A stretch of 64,000 nt of DNA. It comes from Alphaproteobacteria bacterium AO1-B (lineage in GTDB: Bacteria; Pseudomonadota; Alphaproteobacteria; Rhizobiales; Stappiaceae). The notes under the pieces were generated by a model. It was not told the origin of the DNA, ran no database searches, and saw only the letters and a list, made by a program, of their open reading frames with translations. Shown piece after piece: positions 1-8,136 of the stretch. Both the position numbers and the translations under genes were made by a program. How positions within the stretch are numbered: position 1 is the stretch's first letter; the number at the start of each line of letters is the position of its first letter. The stretch is from contig MLAX01000003.1 of the NCBI GenBank assembly GCA_001890945.1, positions 1 through 64,000 on the forward strand, written 5' to 3'.

Positions 1-579
1 AGCCGGTCTTACCTTGGCGTGGACATCTCAGAAGAGCAGATCACCGAAAACCGGGAACAGGCCAAACGGCTTAACGTTGCCGGTCAAGCCCGCTGGAAGG
101 TTGGGGATGCGGTGCGCCTCTATCAATTCGGGGTGCGTGGCCTTCACGACATGATTATGACCTGTCCGCCCTATGGTGATTTGGAACGCTATTCTGATGA
201 TCCGCAAGACCTGTCCAACATGCCTTACGACCTGTTTTTGGGCGGCTTTCGGCAGGCGGTCAAGAATGCGGCCGCCCGGCTGGCCGAGGATCGCTTTGCG
301 GTCTTCGTCGTTGGCGATTTCCGCGACAAGGAGGGGATAAACCGGGGGTTCGTGGCTGACACGATCGCCGCATGTAGAGATGCGCAGTTGCACTTCTATA
401 ACGACGGGGTTTTGGTGACCCAGATCGCCTCGCTTCCCTTGCGGGTTCGAGGCCAGTTCGAAGGGTCCCGCAAGCTCGGCAAGACACATCAAAACGTGCT
501 TGTTTTTGTGAAAGGCGACCCGAAACGCGCAACGGAGCATATCGGCCATGTCACGCCCTTTACCTTCCCCGATCCTTGA
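1..579 (+). CDS. DNA adenine/cytosine-N4 methyltransferase, 5' end cut by window
   Basis: The frame is open from base 1, so the true start lies upstream. A GTG at 19 is in frame, but residues before it (YLGVDIS) look like the SAM-binding strand of a methyltransferase and are probably coding. TCPPYGDLE, near residue 55 of the visible part, is the catalytic (D/N/S/T)PPY motif of amino-methyltransferases. The C-terminal part contains the typical H-x-N-x-x-x-F strand (THQNVLVFVKG). Proteins like this occur in tailed phages and integrated elements. It overlaps the next gene by 32 nt, implying co-transcription. No restriction enzyme partner is visible. Methyltransferase family is confident; target base and sequence are unknown. 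Confidence 0.82.
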   Translation, partial: SRSYLGVDISEEQITENREQAKRLNVAGQARWKVGDAVRLYQFGVRGLHDMIMTCPPYGDLERYSDDPQDLSNMPYDLFLGGFRQAVKNAAARLAEDRFAVFVVGDFRDKEGINRGFVADTIAACRDAQLHFYNDGVLVTQIASLPLRVRGQFEGSRKLGKTHQNVLVFVKGDPKRATEHIGHVTPFTFPDP

Positions 580-1246
580 AACTCACGATGGCATAAAGGT
601 GGTCCGTGATGACCTGTTGCCGGGTGGGACAAAGGCACGGAATTTCCGCGACCTGATCAGCCGGTCAAATGCCGATGAATTCGTTTATGCCGGGCCGGGG
701 TTTGGTGCCGCTCAGATCGCGCTTGCAGCCGTTGCTTATCAGCTTTGCCGACAGGCCACGTTGTTTGTTCCCTGGCGCGCGGAGCGGACCCGCTACACGG
801 CCGAGGCGGCACGGTATGGCGCCAGAATAATCGAAGTCCGGCCGGGCTATCTCTCCGTGCTTCAAAACCGCGCCAAAGCCTATGCGATTGAACGAGGGGC
901 GGAACTTGTTCCGTTCGGCGGTGGCGGTCAAAGCGGCGCGATTACCAGCGCGGCCGAAACGCTCCAGATCGCACCCAAAGCCGTCTGGTGTGCAGGCGGC
1001 AGCGGCACCCTTGCCAATTCCCTAAGAGCGGCATGGCCCGGCGCTGAATTGCACATTGTGAAGGTCGGCCGGGATCTGCCGCAGATCAGCGGTGCAACGG
1101 TCTATGAGGCCGGAGTTCCTTTCAGCAAGGAAGAGCGCCCGGCCGCACCTTTTCCGCTGCACCCGAACTATGAAGCTAAGGCATGGCGCTTGTTGCAAAC
1201 CAGCCGCCCGGCCGGGGATGTGCTATTTTGGAATGTGCACGGGTAG
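548..1246 (+). CDS. PLP-fold (ACC deaminase/tryptophan-synthase-beta-like) protein
   Basis: A 232-residue protein resembling a shortened fold-type II PLP enzyme. It has an early Lys in a GGTKARNFRDL stretch (the usual PLP Schiff-base region), a GFGAAQIALAAVAY helix start, and a glycine-rich phosphate-cup-like CAGGSGTLANSL around residues 145-155. Full ACC deaminases and D-cysteine desulfhydrases are about 100 residues longer, so this is a compact version. It starts inside the preceding methyltransferase gene (32-nt overlap), so the two are probably translated from one mRNA. A role in DNA-base modification is possible from context but not shown. Family assignment is moderately sure; substrate is unknown. 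Confidence 0.65.
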   Translation: MSRPLPSPILETHDGIKVVRDDLLPGGTKARNFRDLISRSNADEFVYAGPGFGAAQIALAAVAYQLCRQATLFVPWRAERTRYTAEAARYGARIIEVRPGYLSVLQNRAKAYAIERGAELVPFGGGGQSGAITSAAETLQIAPKAVWCAGGSGTLANSLRAAWPGAELHIVKVGRDLPQISGATVYEAGVPFSKEERPAAPFPLHPNYEAKAWRLLQTSRPAGDVLFWNVHG

Positions 1247-1331
1247 TTGAATACACCTGCTGACAATAGTTGACGACCGGCAGTCGATGTCGGACGCTCA
1301 GAGCCAATAATGGAAAATACGAGCAGGTTCT

Positions 1332-2135
1332 ATGAAACTTTTTATTAGTTGGAGTGGTCCTCGCAGCAGACATATTGCCGAGGCCTTGGCAGCTTGGCTG
1401 CCGATGGTTTTTGAAACTGTGAAACCGTGGATATCGTCTAATGACATCGAAATCGGGCAACGCTGGTCATCAGAAATAGCTGGTCAGTTGGACAAAACAC
1501 AATTCGGTATCGTGTGTGTTACGCCGGAGAATAAAACCGCGCCTTGGATACAATTTGAAGCTGGTGCGCTTGCGAAATCCGTGGATTCCGGGCGGGTTGT
1601 GCCATTATTGTGGGAAGTGCGCCCAAGCGACCTTTCGAACGCCGGGCCATTGAGTCAGTTTCAGGCGAAAACGGTTAGTAATGAAGGGATCCGTGATATT
1701 GTTCTAGGTCTCAATAAACTATTAGAGGATCCAAGATCTGAGGACGTACTCAATACTGTCGTTGATGCGCTTTGGCCTAAATTTGAAGATCAGCTAGGTA
1801 CTATGCCGCCAGCGAATGAAGCTGTCGAGACGGAGCACCGGCCGATGCAAGACGTTTTGGAAGACCTAGTCTCGATTGTGCGTCGCCTCGATCATCGTAT
1901 TCGTGGCCTCTCTCGAGAGAAAACAGTTTTCCCGTGGGAGAATGAGAACAATGAATTACGGTCTCGAAACATCACTAAACAGATAGATATTCCACAATGG
2001 ATGCTTGCAAAAATACTACTTGAATCAACCAAACAAGGGAGTCTTGAGGAGTATTTTGTTAATGAGTTGGCCGACAAAGAAAATACTGCATTAGAGAAAG
2101 CCACACCATCTGATGACGCGGATAAGTCAGATTGA
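1332..2135 (+). CDS. TIR-domain protein, candidate NAD-consuming defence effector
   Basis: Residues 1-95 form a bacterial TIR domain: first strand KLFISWSG, a BB-loop-like PWISSNDIEIGQRW, strand FGIVCVTPEN, and WIQFEAGAL carrying Glu76 at the position of the catalytic glutamate of NADase TIRs. Residues 140-267 are polar, partly helical and match nothing I recognise; no STALD, SAVED or Argonaute-like sensor domain is obvious. The gene is visibly richer in A/T than its neighbours and lies between phage-type genes and a tRNA-derived attachment remnant, which suggests acquisition by transfer. Its last 23 nt overlap the next small gene. TIR identity is strong; a defence role is inference from family and context. 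Confidence 0.8.
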   Translation: MKLFISWSGPRSRHIAEALAAWLPMVFETVKPWISSNDIEIGQRWSSEIAGQLDKTQFGIVCVTPENKTAPWIQFEAGALAKSVDSGRVVPLLWEVRPSDLSNAGPLSQFQAKTVSNEGIRDIVLGLNKLLEDPRSEDVLNTVVDALWPKFEDQLGTMPPANEAVETEHRPMQDVLEDLVSIVRRLDHRIRGLSREKTVFPWENENNELRSRNITKQIDIPQWMLAKILLESTKQGSLEEYFVNELADKENTALEKATPSDDADKSD

Positions 2136-2406
2136 GAACGTTAACGGTCAAATCGCTCCAATCAGCCTTGAAACACTGGCCGAGCTCAAGGCGGTCGGTT
2201 ACCGCATTTCCGGCCATTGCAAAAATCATTATTGCGGCGCCAGCCGGACGCTTGATCTTGATGCGCTGATAGAGCGGCTAGGGCCGGAATACGTTGTCAT
2301 CAATGAAACACGTATTCCACGGAACTTCTTGTGCCAGAACCCGGCCTGTGAGCATCACCAGAAGGGCATACGCGGCGGCGGTCTAATCCTGCAGCCGCCA
2401 ACATAA
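2113..2406 (+). CDS. Small Cys-rich (zinc-ribbon-like) hypothetical protein
   Basis: A 97-residue protein beginning inside the end of the TIR gene (23-nt overlap), so probably translationally coupled to it. It has two Cys pairs, CKNHYC near residue 36 and CQNPAC near residue 74, the second followed by HH; this spacing would fit a structural zinc site. Between them is an ordinary amphipathic segment with DLDALIERLGPEY. No named family is recognised. The start is uncertain because the first 20 codons share sequence with the TIR reading frame and no ribosome binding site is evident. It could be a partner of the TIR protein or an independent element gene. Confidence 0.6.
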   Translation: MTRISQIENVNGQIAPISLETLAELKAVGYRISGHCKNHYCGASRTLDLDALIERLGPEYVVINETRIPRNFLCQNPACEHHQKGIRGGGLILQPPT

Positions 2407-2808
2407 CGGCCAAACCCCGAAATCGCGTAGCCCGCCGTGTGCAATAACAACTGGCAACATGTGCAAAAACAAAAGGCGCGCCACACATGGAAACCGTTGT
2501 CGCTTGCCTCAACTGGCCTTCAAACACGCTTTAAACTGGGTGCCAAATGAAGTTGCGCGATTTGCCAAACGAAATTGCGCGCTACACATCAGCGCTAATT
2601 TTATCCGACGCAGTACAGATGGAGACCACGTGATTGCTGAACCTCAACGGGCTGGCCTGGATAAGATTTTATAGGCTTGTAAAAGTGGTAGCGGGAGAGG
2701 GACTCGAACCCCCGACACGCGGATTATGATTCCAACGGAAAAGCTTTGAATTTCATTGTTTTGAGGTGGCTTTGAGCTTGCGACACGGAGCTCGATCGCT
2801 GTAACTAG
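2407..2808. other. Gene-less stretch with att remnant
   Basis: About 400 bp with no convincing coding frame on either strand. Its one recognisable item is the tRNA 3'-half remnant at 2686-2733. The rest is unremarkable mixed-composition sequence. Confidence 0.5.
2686..2733 (-). other. 3' half of a tRNA with CAU anticodon; probable attachment site remnant
   Basis: Read on the minus strand, this segment gives an anticodon loop ATCATAA followed by TCCGC, a short variable region, a T-arm with the TTCGAGT loop closed by a 5-bp stem (one G-T pair), and an acceptor 3' strand ending in ACCA. The 5' strand of the anticodon stem pairs at only three of five positions, and no D-arm or 5' acceptor strand follows, so this is not a functional tRNA. 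Such 3'-half duplications are left by tyrosine-integrase elements that insert into tRNA genes; an integrase lies 850 bp away. Its orientation implies the element lies on the higher-coordinate side, with the intact tRNA at the other end. Confidence 0.75.
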
Positions 2809-3588
2809 ATGCATAAAATTATGCGGATAGTTTCTGTGAAGTCAGTCATTGGTTTGATGTTTGTTCGGGGATACCCGCATGGGATATTGCCGGTTGAAGC
2901 TCGAGCAACGCCTTCAGGGCTATTTCAGTATCGAGCAATAGAGCGCTGGGCATCAGAGCACGGCAAAGAAATTTGCGGCTGGCTGGCTATTGGTGAAGAT
3001 GCCAGTCGGCCCTTACGACCATCGAATTCGGGGTTTTCGTTGGCCCGCCTTCAAGTTTCAAATAAGCATGTGCCGTTGGTCATGGACAACGTTTTGCGGC
3101 TCTATGACGGAGCGACGCCGAAAAGTGCTACTGAGCTAACGGTGTACCTCCAGGACACACGCTTTCCAGTTTTCAGTGCCGCGCATGGCTGTGTGTTGCA
3201 CGCGGATCCGGAGCGATTTGAGCTGGCTTTGGCTGATCGTCTTGCGCAGATCAATGAACGCAGTCAGCGCAGCGATATCAAAGCGGAACTAGCCGAGCAA
3301 GGGATTAGAAAACTGCCTCGGGCAAGGCCTGGCCCAAGGCAGGAGCAGGTTGCAGCGCAAAAGGCGTCCGAGAGTGTTTTGCTATCAGCGCAGATCAGCC
3401 TAATCACGTCTAAGTTCGATACCAGTGAACTGCCGTTCGAGCTCAAAAGACTATGCGACGAACTCAATAAACGCGGTGTTGTGACAAAAACAGGCAAGCT
3501 CTGGACACTTCCCAATTTGAGAAAACGGCTCAAGAAAATGCGGGCGGTAAAACCTAATGCTCGGATTTGGGAACATGTGAAGGTTTGA
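2809..3588 (+). CDS. Divergent serine-recombinase-like protein lacking the catalytic Ser motif
   Basis: The 259-residue product follows the serine-recombinase plan in weakened form. IERWASEHGKEICGW near residue 45 resembles the helix after the catalytic loop. VPLVMDNVLRLYDGAT near 87 sits where DVLVVxxLDRLxR is expected. A basic stretch RKLPRARPGPR near 165 resembles the linker. LCDELNKRGVVTKTGKLW near 218 is typical of the recombinase C-terminal domain (ELNxRGIPTxxGxxW). At the N-terminus the YxRVS motif carrying the nucleophilic Ser is absent (FVRGYPHG instead). It ends exactly where the convergent integrase gene ends. It may be an inactive DNA-binding relative, for example a directionality factor, but that is inference. 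Confidence 0.6.
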   Translation: MHKIMRIVSVKSVIGLMFVRGYPHGILPVEARATPSGLFQYRAIERWASEHGKEICGWLAIGEDASRPLRPSNSGFSLARLQVSNKHVPLVMDNVLRLYDGATPKSATELTVYLQDTRFPVFSAAHGCVLHADPERFELALADRLAQINERSQRSDIKAELAEQGIRKLPRARPGPRQEQVAAQKASESVLLSAQISLITSKFDTSELPFELKRLCDELNKRGVVTKTGKLWTLPNLRKRLKKMRAVKPNARIWEHVKV

Positions 3589-4527
3589 CTAAGCGGCCTC
3601 CAAATCTGCTTCGAGCTTCGCAAACAGAGCAACATCATCTTCGGCGTTGTCAAACAGATGGCCATAGACGTCGAAGGTCATGGTGATCGAAGCATGCCCC
3701 AGAAGCGTCTGGATCTTCTTCGCGGGCCAACCCTGTTCGATGTACAGCGAGGCAGCGGCATGACGCAGGGCGTGGAACGAGAACTTCGGTTTGCCCTCTG
3801 CAGTTACGATTTCAGCGTTTTTTAAAAGCGGATAGAGAACCCGGTTTGAGATGTTCGATGGGCTTTCCACGTTGCCGATGCCGTTTGGAAAGACAAGATC
3901 GAGATCGCCGGTTGGGCAGTTTGCTTTCCAGGACATCAGCACCTTCTTCACGCTTGGTGCCATGGGAATGTCACGACGGCCCGACTTCGACTTGGGCTTG
4001 CCGATCTGATTGAAGCGATCAGCGCGTTGACGGACGCGAATGATCGACTTCTGAAAATCAACATCTTCCCAACGCAGACCACGCAGCTCCGACATGCGCA
4101 TGCCTGTGTAGATCGCTGTGGTGATGAGCGGGCGCTGCCTATCAGGAACGGTCTCGAGCATTGCTTTGATCTCAGCCTTGGTCGGGATGATACGATCGGG
4201 AGCGTTCCGTGATGCCCTGCGCAGCTTCACGGACAGCGCCACGTTGTTGTCGATCCACTCGCGATCAAGAGCCTCATTGAGAGCTGAGCGCAAAGAGCGC
4301 AGCACCTTGTCGGTCATGGCACGGGAGTTCTTGTCCAGCATGTCATCCCTAAAATCGCGCACGTGTGAGCGGGTGAGGGCGGATAGCTCGCGATTACCAA
4401 TGGCTGGCTCGATGTGCTGGTCAACATGATTGCGATATGACCGCAGGGTTGTTCGCTCCAACTCGTCGCGCTCAGAGCGTTTAATCCAGGCTTTGCATGC
4501 GTCACTGATTGTCTTGTTGTTCGTCAT
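3589..4527 (-). CDS. Tyrosine site-specific integrase
   Basis: A 312-residue phage/island integrase. Residues 1-100 form the SAM-like core-binding domain. The catalytic domain carries Arg144 (TGMRMSELRGL), a candidate Lys181 (KSKSGRRDIP), His252/Arg255 (HALRHAAAS), His278 (LLGHASI) and nucleophile Tyr288 (FDVYGHLF), so the full R-K-H-R-H-Y set is present. The length is somewhat short for the family because no arm-binding N-terminal domain is evident. It is convergent with, and directly abuts, the recombinase-like gene. With the tRNA 3'-half remnant it forms the integration module of a genomic island. No excisionase of the usual small HTH kind is seen. Confidence 0.93.
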   Translation of the reverse strand: MTNNKTISDACKAWIKRSERDELERTTLRSYRNHVDQHIEPAIGNRELSALTRSHVRDFRDDMLDKNSRAMTDKVLRSLRSALNEALDREWIDNNVALSVKLRRASRNAPDRIIPTKAEIKAMLETVPDRQRPLITTAIYTGMRMSELRGLRWEDVDFQKSIIRVRQRADRFNQIGKPKSKSGRRDIPMAPSVKKVLMSWKANCPTGDLDLVFPNGIGNVESPSNISNRVLYPLLKNAEIVTAEGKPKFSFHALRHAAASLYIEQGWPAKKIQTLLGHASITMTFDVYGHLFDNAEDDVALFAKLEADLEAA

Positions 4528-4640
4528 TCTGCTCGTCCAAGTCTTCGATTTACAAAAGTGTAGGACGGGCGGAAGCCGGTGTCGGGTGTTTTTCCAGTCG
4601 GGAAGATGGAAAAATGAAGGCGAATATCAGTGCCGGGTGG

Positions 4641-4717
4641 AAGTCCTAGAAAAACCGCGATGGTGGTTGGGGGATGCCTCATGGGGTCGGCAGCTTTGCC
4701 GAGCCAATCCCCGGAAG
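4641..4717 (+). repeat. 77-nt dispersed intergenic element, copy A
   Basis: First of three gapless, equal-length copies (others at 14235 and 32771). It starts AAGTCCTAGA, has the core CCGCGATG and GGGGATGCCT, and ends CCGGAAG. The right half can fold as TCGGC-AGCTTT-GCCGA. By hand alignment about 62 of 77 positions match copy B. It lies between the integrase and the histidinol-dehydrogenase-like gene. Confidence 0.75.
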
Positions 4718-4800
4718 ACTTCACTTTGGGTATTAGCACTTGCCGGTTTGAGGTGATTGTTCGGATAAGAGTTGAAACGCGGGACGAATGCTCGTCTGCA

Positions 4801-4829
4801 ATAGAGCGCCGGCTCGACCGGCGCTCTAT
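4801..4829 (-). terminator. Perfect 12-bp hairpin after the HDH-like operon
   Basis: ATAGAGCGCCGG and its exact complement surround a 5-nt loop, beginning 7 nt past the stop codon of the minus-strand HDH-like gene. No T-run follows on the minus strand, so it may act with Rho or as an mRNA 3'-end stabiliser. Confidence 0.65.
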
Positions 4830-4836
4830 GGTGCAT

Positions 4837-6168
4837 TTATTCGGCGGCTTCTCGGTAGGGTGCGCCTTCTCCGTAAGGGACGTTTACGCCGCCATATCGG
4901 CGGACCCTAACGTTGCATTGTTCTGCATGGCCGACAAAACCTTCAAGCATACACAAGCGTGAACCGTATTCACCGACCATTGTTGCAGCTTCATCGGTGA
5001 CCACTTTTTGGTAGCTGTGGGTCTTGATATACTTACCCACCCAAAGTCCGCCCGTGTAGCGACCTGCTTTCTTGGTCGGGAGCGTGTGATTGGTTCCGAT
5101 GACCTTGTCTCCGTTGGCAACATTGGTGCGGGGGCCAAGGAACAAGGCACCGTAGCTGTGCATGTTATCGAGGAACCAGTCGTCGCGATCCGTTATGACT
5201 TGCACATGCTCTGAAGCGATGTCGTTCGCAACATCCAGCATTTCGTCATATGTGTCACAGACAATGATCTCACCGTAAGTGTCCCAGCTCGCGCGGGCAG
5301 TGTCTGCGGTCGGGAGAATGCTCAACAGACGGTCGATTTCCGCAAGCGTGTCTTCTGCCAACTTACGGGAGTTGGTGAGAAGGACGCATGGGCTGTTGTA
5401 GCCGTGTTCGGCTTGGCCCAAGAGGTCTGTTGCGCACATCTCTGCGTCCGAGGCGGTATCATCGGCGATCACCATTGTTTCTGTTGGACCGGCAAAAAGA
5501 TCAATTCCGACGCGCCCATAGAGTTGGCGCTTGGCTTCGGCGACAAAGGCATTGCCTGGGCCGACGAGCATATGAACCGGGTCGATTGTATCCGTGCCGA
5601 GAGCCATGGCGCCGATCGCCTGAATGCCGCCGAGAACATAAATCTCATGCGCGCCTCCCATTTTTATTGCCGCAATCACACCTGGATTCGGTTCTCCCTT
5701 GAACGGAGGGGTGGCCGCGATAATACGTGGAACCTGCGCAACCTTGGCAGTTGCGACAGACATGTGCGCTGACGCAACCATCGGAAATTTGCCACCCGGA
5801 ACGTAGCAGCCAACAGACTGAACCGGGATGTTTCGATGACCGAGAATGACCCCGGGCAGTGTTTCCACCTCAATGTCCAGCATGGAGTCTCGTTGCGCCT
5901 GAGCGAACTTGACGACCTGATCGTGAGCGAACTGGATGTCCGCCATTTCTCTCTTTGAAACCTTAGACGTGATGGCTTCGATTTCGCTGTCGGTAAGTTT
6001 GAACGCTGGTGGTGAGTAGTTATCGAACTTTTCGCTGAGTTCGCGAATGGCGACATCGCCACGAGCCTCGATGTCTTTCAATGTGGCTTCCACGACAGCG
6101 CGGGTCTTAGCATCATCCTCTGCGCGTTCATCCACGGGTTTCCCACGTTTGAGATACGTGACGGTCAT
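4837..6168 (-). CDS. Histidinol-dehydrogenase-family enzyme (HpsN-like)
   Basis: A 443-residue NAD- and Zn-dependent dehydrogenase of the HisD superfamily. The family active site is present: [10 protein letters not shown] (Zn-binding Gln/His), SEHVQV (catalytic Glu-His pair), [13 protein letters not shown] (Zn-binding Asp) and EGFVGHAEQ (Zn-binding His). It is not in a histidine-biosynthesis setting; it ends a sugar-type ABC/TPP-enzyme operon under a LacI regulator, as paralogs such as sulfopropanediol 3-dehydrogenase (HpsN) do. The likely role is oxidation of a primary or secondary alcohol of an imported small polyol-like substrate to an acid or ketone. HpsN activity itself is not established, since no sulfonate-specific neighbour is present. 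Confidence 0.85.
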   Translation of the reverse strand: MTVTYLKRGKPVDERAEDDAKTRAVVEATLKDIEARGDVAIRELSEKFDNYSPPAFKLTDSEIEAITSKVSKREMADIQFAHDQVVKFAQAQRDSMLDIEVETLPGVILGHRNIPVQSVGCYVPGGKFPMVASAHMSVATAKVAQVPRIIAATPPFKGEPNPGVIAAIKMGGAHEIYVLGGIQAIGAMALGTDTIDPVHMLVGPGNAFVAEAKRQLYGRVGIDLFAGPTETMVIADDTASDAEMCATDLLGQAEHGYNSPCVLLTNSRKLAEDTLAEIDRLLSILPTADTARASWDTYGEIIVCDTYDEMLDVANDIASEHVQVITDRDDWFLDNMHSYGALFLGPRTNVANGDKVIGTNHTLPTKKAGRYTGGLWVGKYIKTHSYQKVVTDEAATMVGEYGSRLCMLEGFVGHAEQCNVRVRRYGGVNVPYGEGAPYREAAE

Positions 6169-6211
6169 ATCTTTGCGTCCTTTCGATATTTGAATGAGTT
6201 TTGTGGAGCCA

Positions 6212-7177
6212 TCATCTCAGGCTCTTTGCGAAGTACGCTGCGGCAGCAACAATGATGACGCCCTTGATCACCATCTGGGCCTGGACCGGCAATCCAACGA
6301 TAATGACGAGATTGAAGATTAGGACCAAAATCAGAGCGCCTAAAACGGCTCCGAGAAGGTTTCCTTTTCCTCCACTGAGAGCGACGCCGCCGACCACGGC
6401 TGCAACGATGGAATCCAGCTCATAACCGCGACCGACAAAGTTATCGACTGATCCCACGTATCCGACCAGCAGCAGTCCGGCGATCCCCGCCAGAACAGAA
6501 CAGATCACGTAGCAAAGGATCGTGATGTTGTGGGAATTGATCCCGACCAGGTCTGCCGAGAAGGGGTTACCTCCCACCGTGTAAACCTTGCGTCCAAACA
6601 CTGTGCGTTTCAGGACAAAGGAAAGCACAATAAACAAGATTGCGAAGCCGATGACGTTGACAGGAATTCCCAGGATTTGTCCGGTGCCAAGGAAGCGAAA
6701 ACCTTCCGGCAGAATCCCCGAGGGAGCGCCCTTGGTGTAATAGAACCGCAAACCCTGCAGCACGATCATCATGGCTAGTGTTGCCAGGAACGGCGATACA
6801 TTTCTCTTGGTCACCAGCCAGCCATTGATAAAGCCAACGACCACGCAGAACGAGATTGCGGAGACGAAGATCACCGGGATCATAGCATCATCTTGCGTAT
6901 CGAAGGCGGTCGCGATCACAGCCACAGTTGCCATCAAGGAGGCGACCGAAAGGTCAAGTCCCCTCACCAGGATGACAAAGGTCTGACCGATCACCACGAT
7001 CATGAGCGGGGCCGCTTGCGTCAGCACATCCTGCAAGTTGCTGACCGACAGAAAAGACGGCGAGATGATGGTTGCAATCGCGATGAGGCCAAGGAATGCA
7101 CCGGGCAGGATTAGGCTCTTCAGCCGGTCCGGGGTGAGCAAGCCATTTCTATTGAGAGTGACGGTCTCTGCGGTCAT
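6212..7177 (-). CDS. Rbs/Xyl-type sugar ABC permease (second)
   Basis: A 321-residue inner-membrane protein of the BPD_transp_2 family (RbsC-like), with 8-10 hydrophobic segments and the [11 protein letters not shown] and [13 protein letters not shown] signatures of this family. It overlaps the upstream permease gene by 4 nt (ATGA type). Two non-identical RbsC-type permeases in tandem suggest a heterodimeric channel serving one RbsA-type ATPase. The 43-nt gap to the HDH-like gene keeps it in the same operon. Confidence 0.9.
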   Translation of the reverse strand: MTAETVTLNRNGLLTPDRLKSLILPGAFLGLIAIATIISPSFLSVSNLQDVLTQAAPLMIVVIGQTFVILVRGLDLSVASLMATVAVIATAFDTQDDAMIPVIFVSAISFCVVVGFINGWLVTKRNVSPFLATLAMMIVLQGLRFYYTKGAPSGILPEGFRFLGTGQILGIPVNVIGFAILFIVLSFVLKRTVFGRKVYTVGGNPFSADLVGINSHNITILCYVICSVLAGIAGLLLVGYVGSVDNFVGRGYELDSIVAAVVGGVALSGGKGNLLGAVLGALILVLIFNLVIIVGLPVQAQMVIKGVIIVAAAAYFAKSLR

Positions 7178-8124
7178 AGCTTCTTACTCCTGTCGACGTA
7201 GATGGCAACGGCAACGATGATGATCAGACCCTGGATGACCCATTGAATGAACGTGGACGTGTTCATGTAGTTGAGTAGGTTGTTGAGCAGAGAAATCATG
7301 GCCACACCAAGAAGGGCGCCAAGGATGTTGCCTCTTCCACCGCCGAGGATGATCCCGCCTACGATCACCGGTGTTATCGAGGCCAGCGTCAATGGCTCGC
7401 CGACAAGTGGGTCACCGATACCGGTCCGGCTCACGTAGTATGTCCCGGCGAGCGCTGCGAAAAATCCAGAGGCGGAATAAGCGAGCATTGTGATGCGATT
7501 GTTCCGGATCCCACTTAGGCGCGCGGCCTCCGGGTTGCCGCCGACGGCATAGACTTGTCGGCCCGTCTGGCGATACTTCAGAAACAAGGCAACACCGATA
7601 AAACACGCCAGCATCACGAGCCCGGAAATCGGAATGCCGAGGATCCGGCCATAGGCAAATTCTTCAAACCAGAAGGGGACACTCCCGGTCGGCTGCAAGG
7701 TGTACAGAAGAACAGCCCCCTGCAGCACTGACGCCGTCCCAAGGGTGACGATCAAAGGGTGCACTCCTGTGACGACCGTGATCCACCCGTTGGCAAAGCC
7801 AAAACACGCACCGAAAGCCAGTACGATGACGATCGCAGGGATCATCATTGCATCATTGCCGCCAACAAGGGCTGCGAGCATTACGTTGGAGGCGGACACG
7901 ACCGCGCCAATGGAGAGGTCAATGCCCCCCACCAGAACTGTCAGCGACTGACCAATCGCAACAAACCCGAGTGGAGCGGCTTGTTCAAAAACGTTCAGGA
8001 AGTTCCGCGATGTGCCGAAACGTTCATTGACGAAAAAGCCGGTAACAACAATGACCGCGATAAGGGCGATCACCATGAAAACCGCAGGCTCCGTCCGTCT
8101 GAGTTTAAAGACCAGTTGGCTCAT
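7174..8124 (-). CDS. Rbs/Xyl-type sugar ABC permease (first)
   Basis: A 316-residue multi-spanning permease of the RbsC family. GGIDLSIGAVVSASNV near residue 70 and VGGIILGGGRGN near residue 260 are the conserved loops. It lies 12 nt after the RbsA-like ATPase gene and overlaps the next permease by 4 nt. It presumably pairs with that permease to form the transmembrane part of a pentose/polyol-type importer. Substrate cannot be read from the permease sequence. Confidence 0.9.
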   Translation of the reverse strand: MSQLVFKLRRTEPAVFMVIALIAVIVVTGFFVNERFGTSRNFLNVFEQAAPLGFVAIGQSLTVLVGGIDLSIGAVVSASNVMLAALVGGNDAMMIPAIVIVLAFGACFGFANGWITVVTGVHPLIVTLGTASVLQGAVLLYTLQPTGSVPFWFEEFAYGRILGIPISGLVMLACFIGVALFLKYRQTGRQVYAVGGNPEAARLSGIRNNRITMLAYSASGFFAALAGTYYVSRTGIGDPLVGEPLTLASITPVIVGGIILGGGRGNILGALLGVAMISLLNNLLNYMNTSTFIQWVIQGLIIIVAVAIYVDRSKKL

Positions 8125-8136
8125 GTGGAGATCTCC

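Noticed and set aside
2459..2674. 71-codon plus-strand frame beside the tRNA remnant
   Set aside because: No ribosome binding site or recognisable sequence; likely chance.
2686..2733. Functional tRNA-Met/Ile gene
   Set aside because: No D-arm or 5' acceptor strand, and the anticodon stem is only partly paired; a remnant only.
4837..6168. Histidine biosynthesis hisD
   Set aside because: No other his genes nearby; last gene of a catabolic ABC/TPP operon, so a catabolic paralog is more likely.
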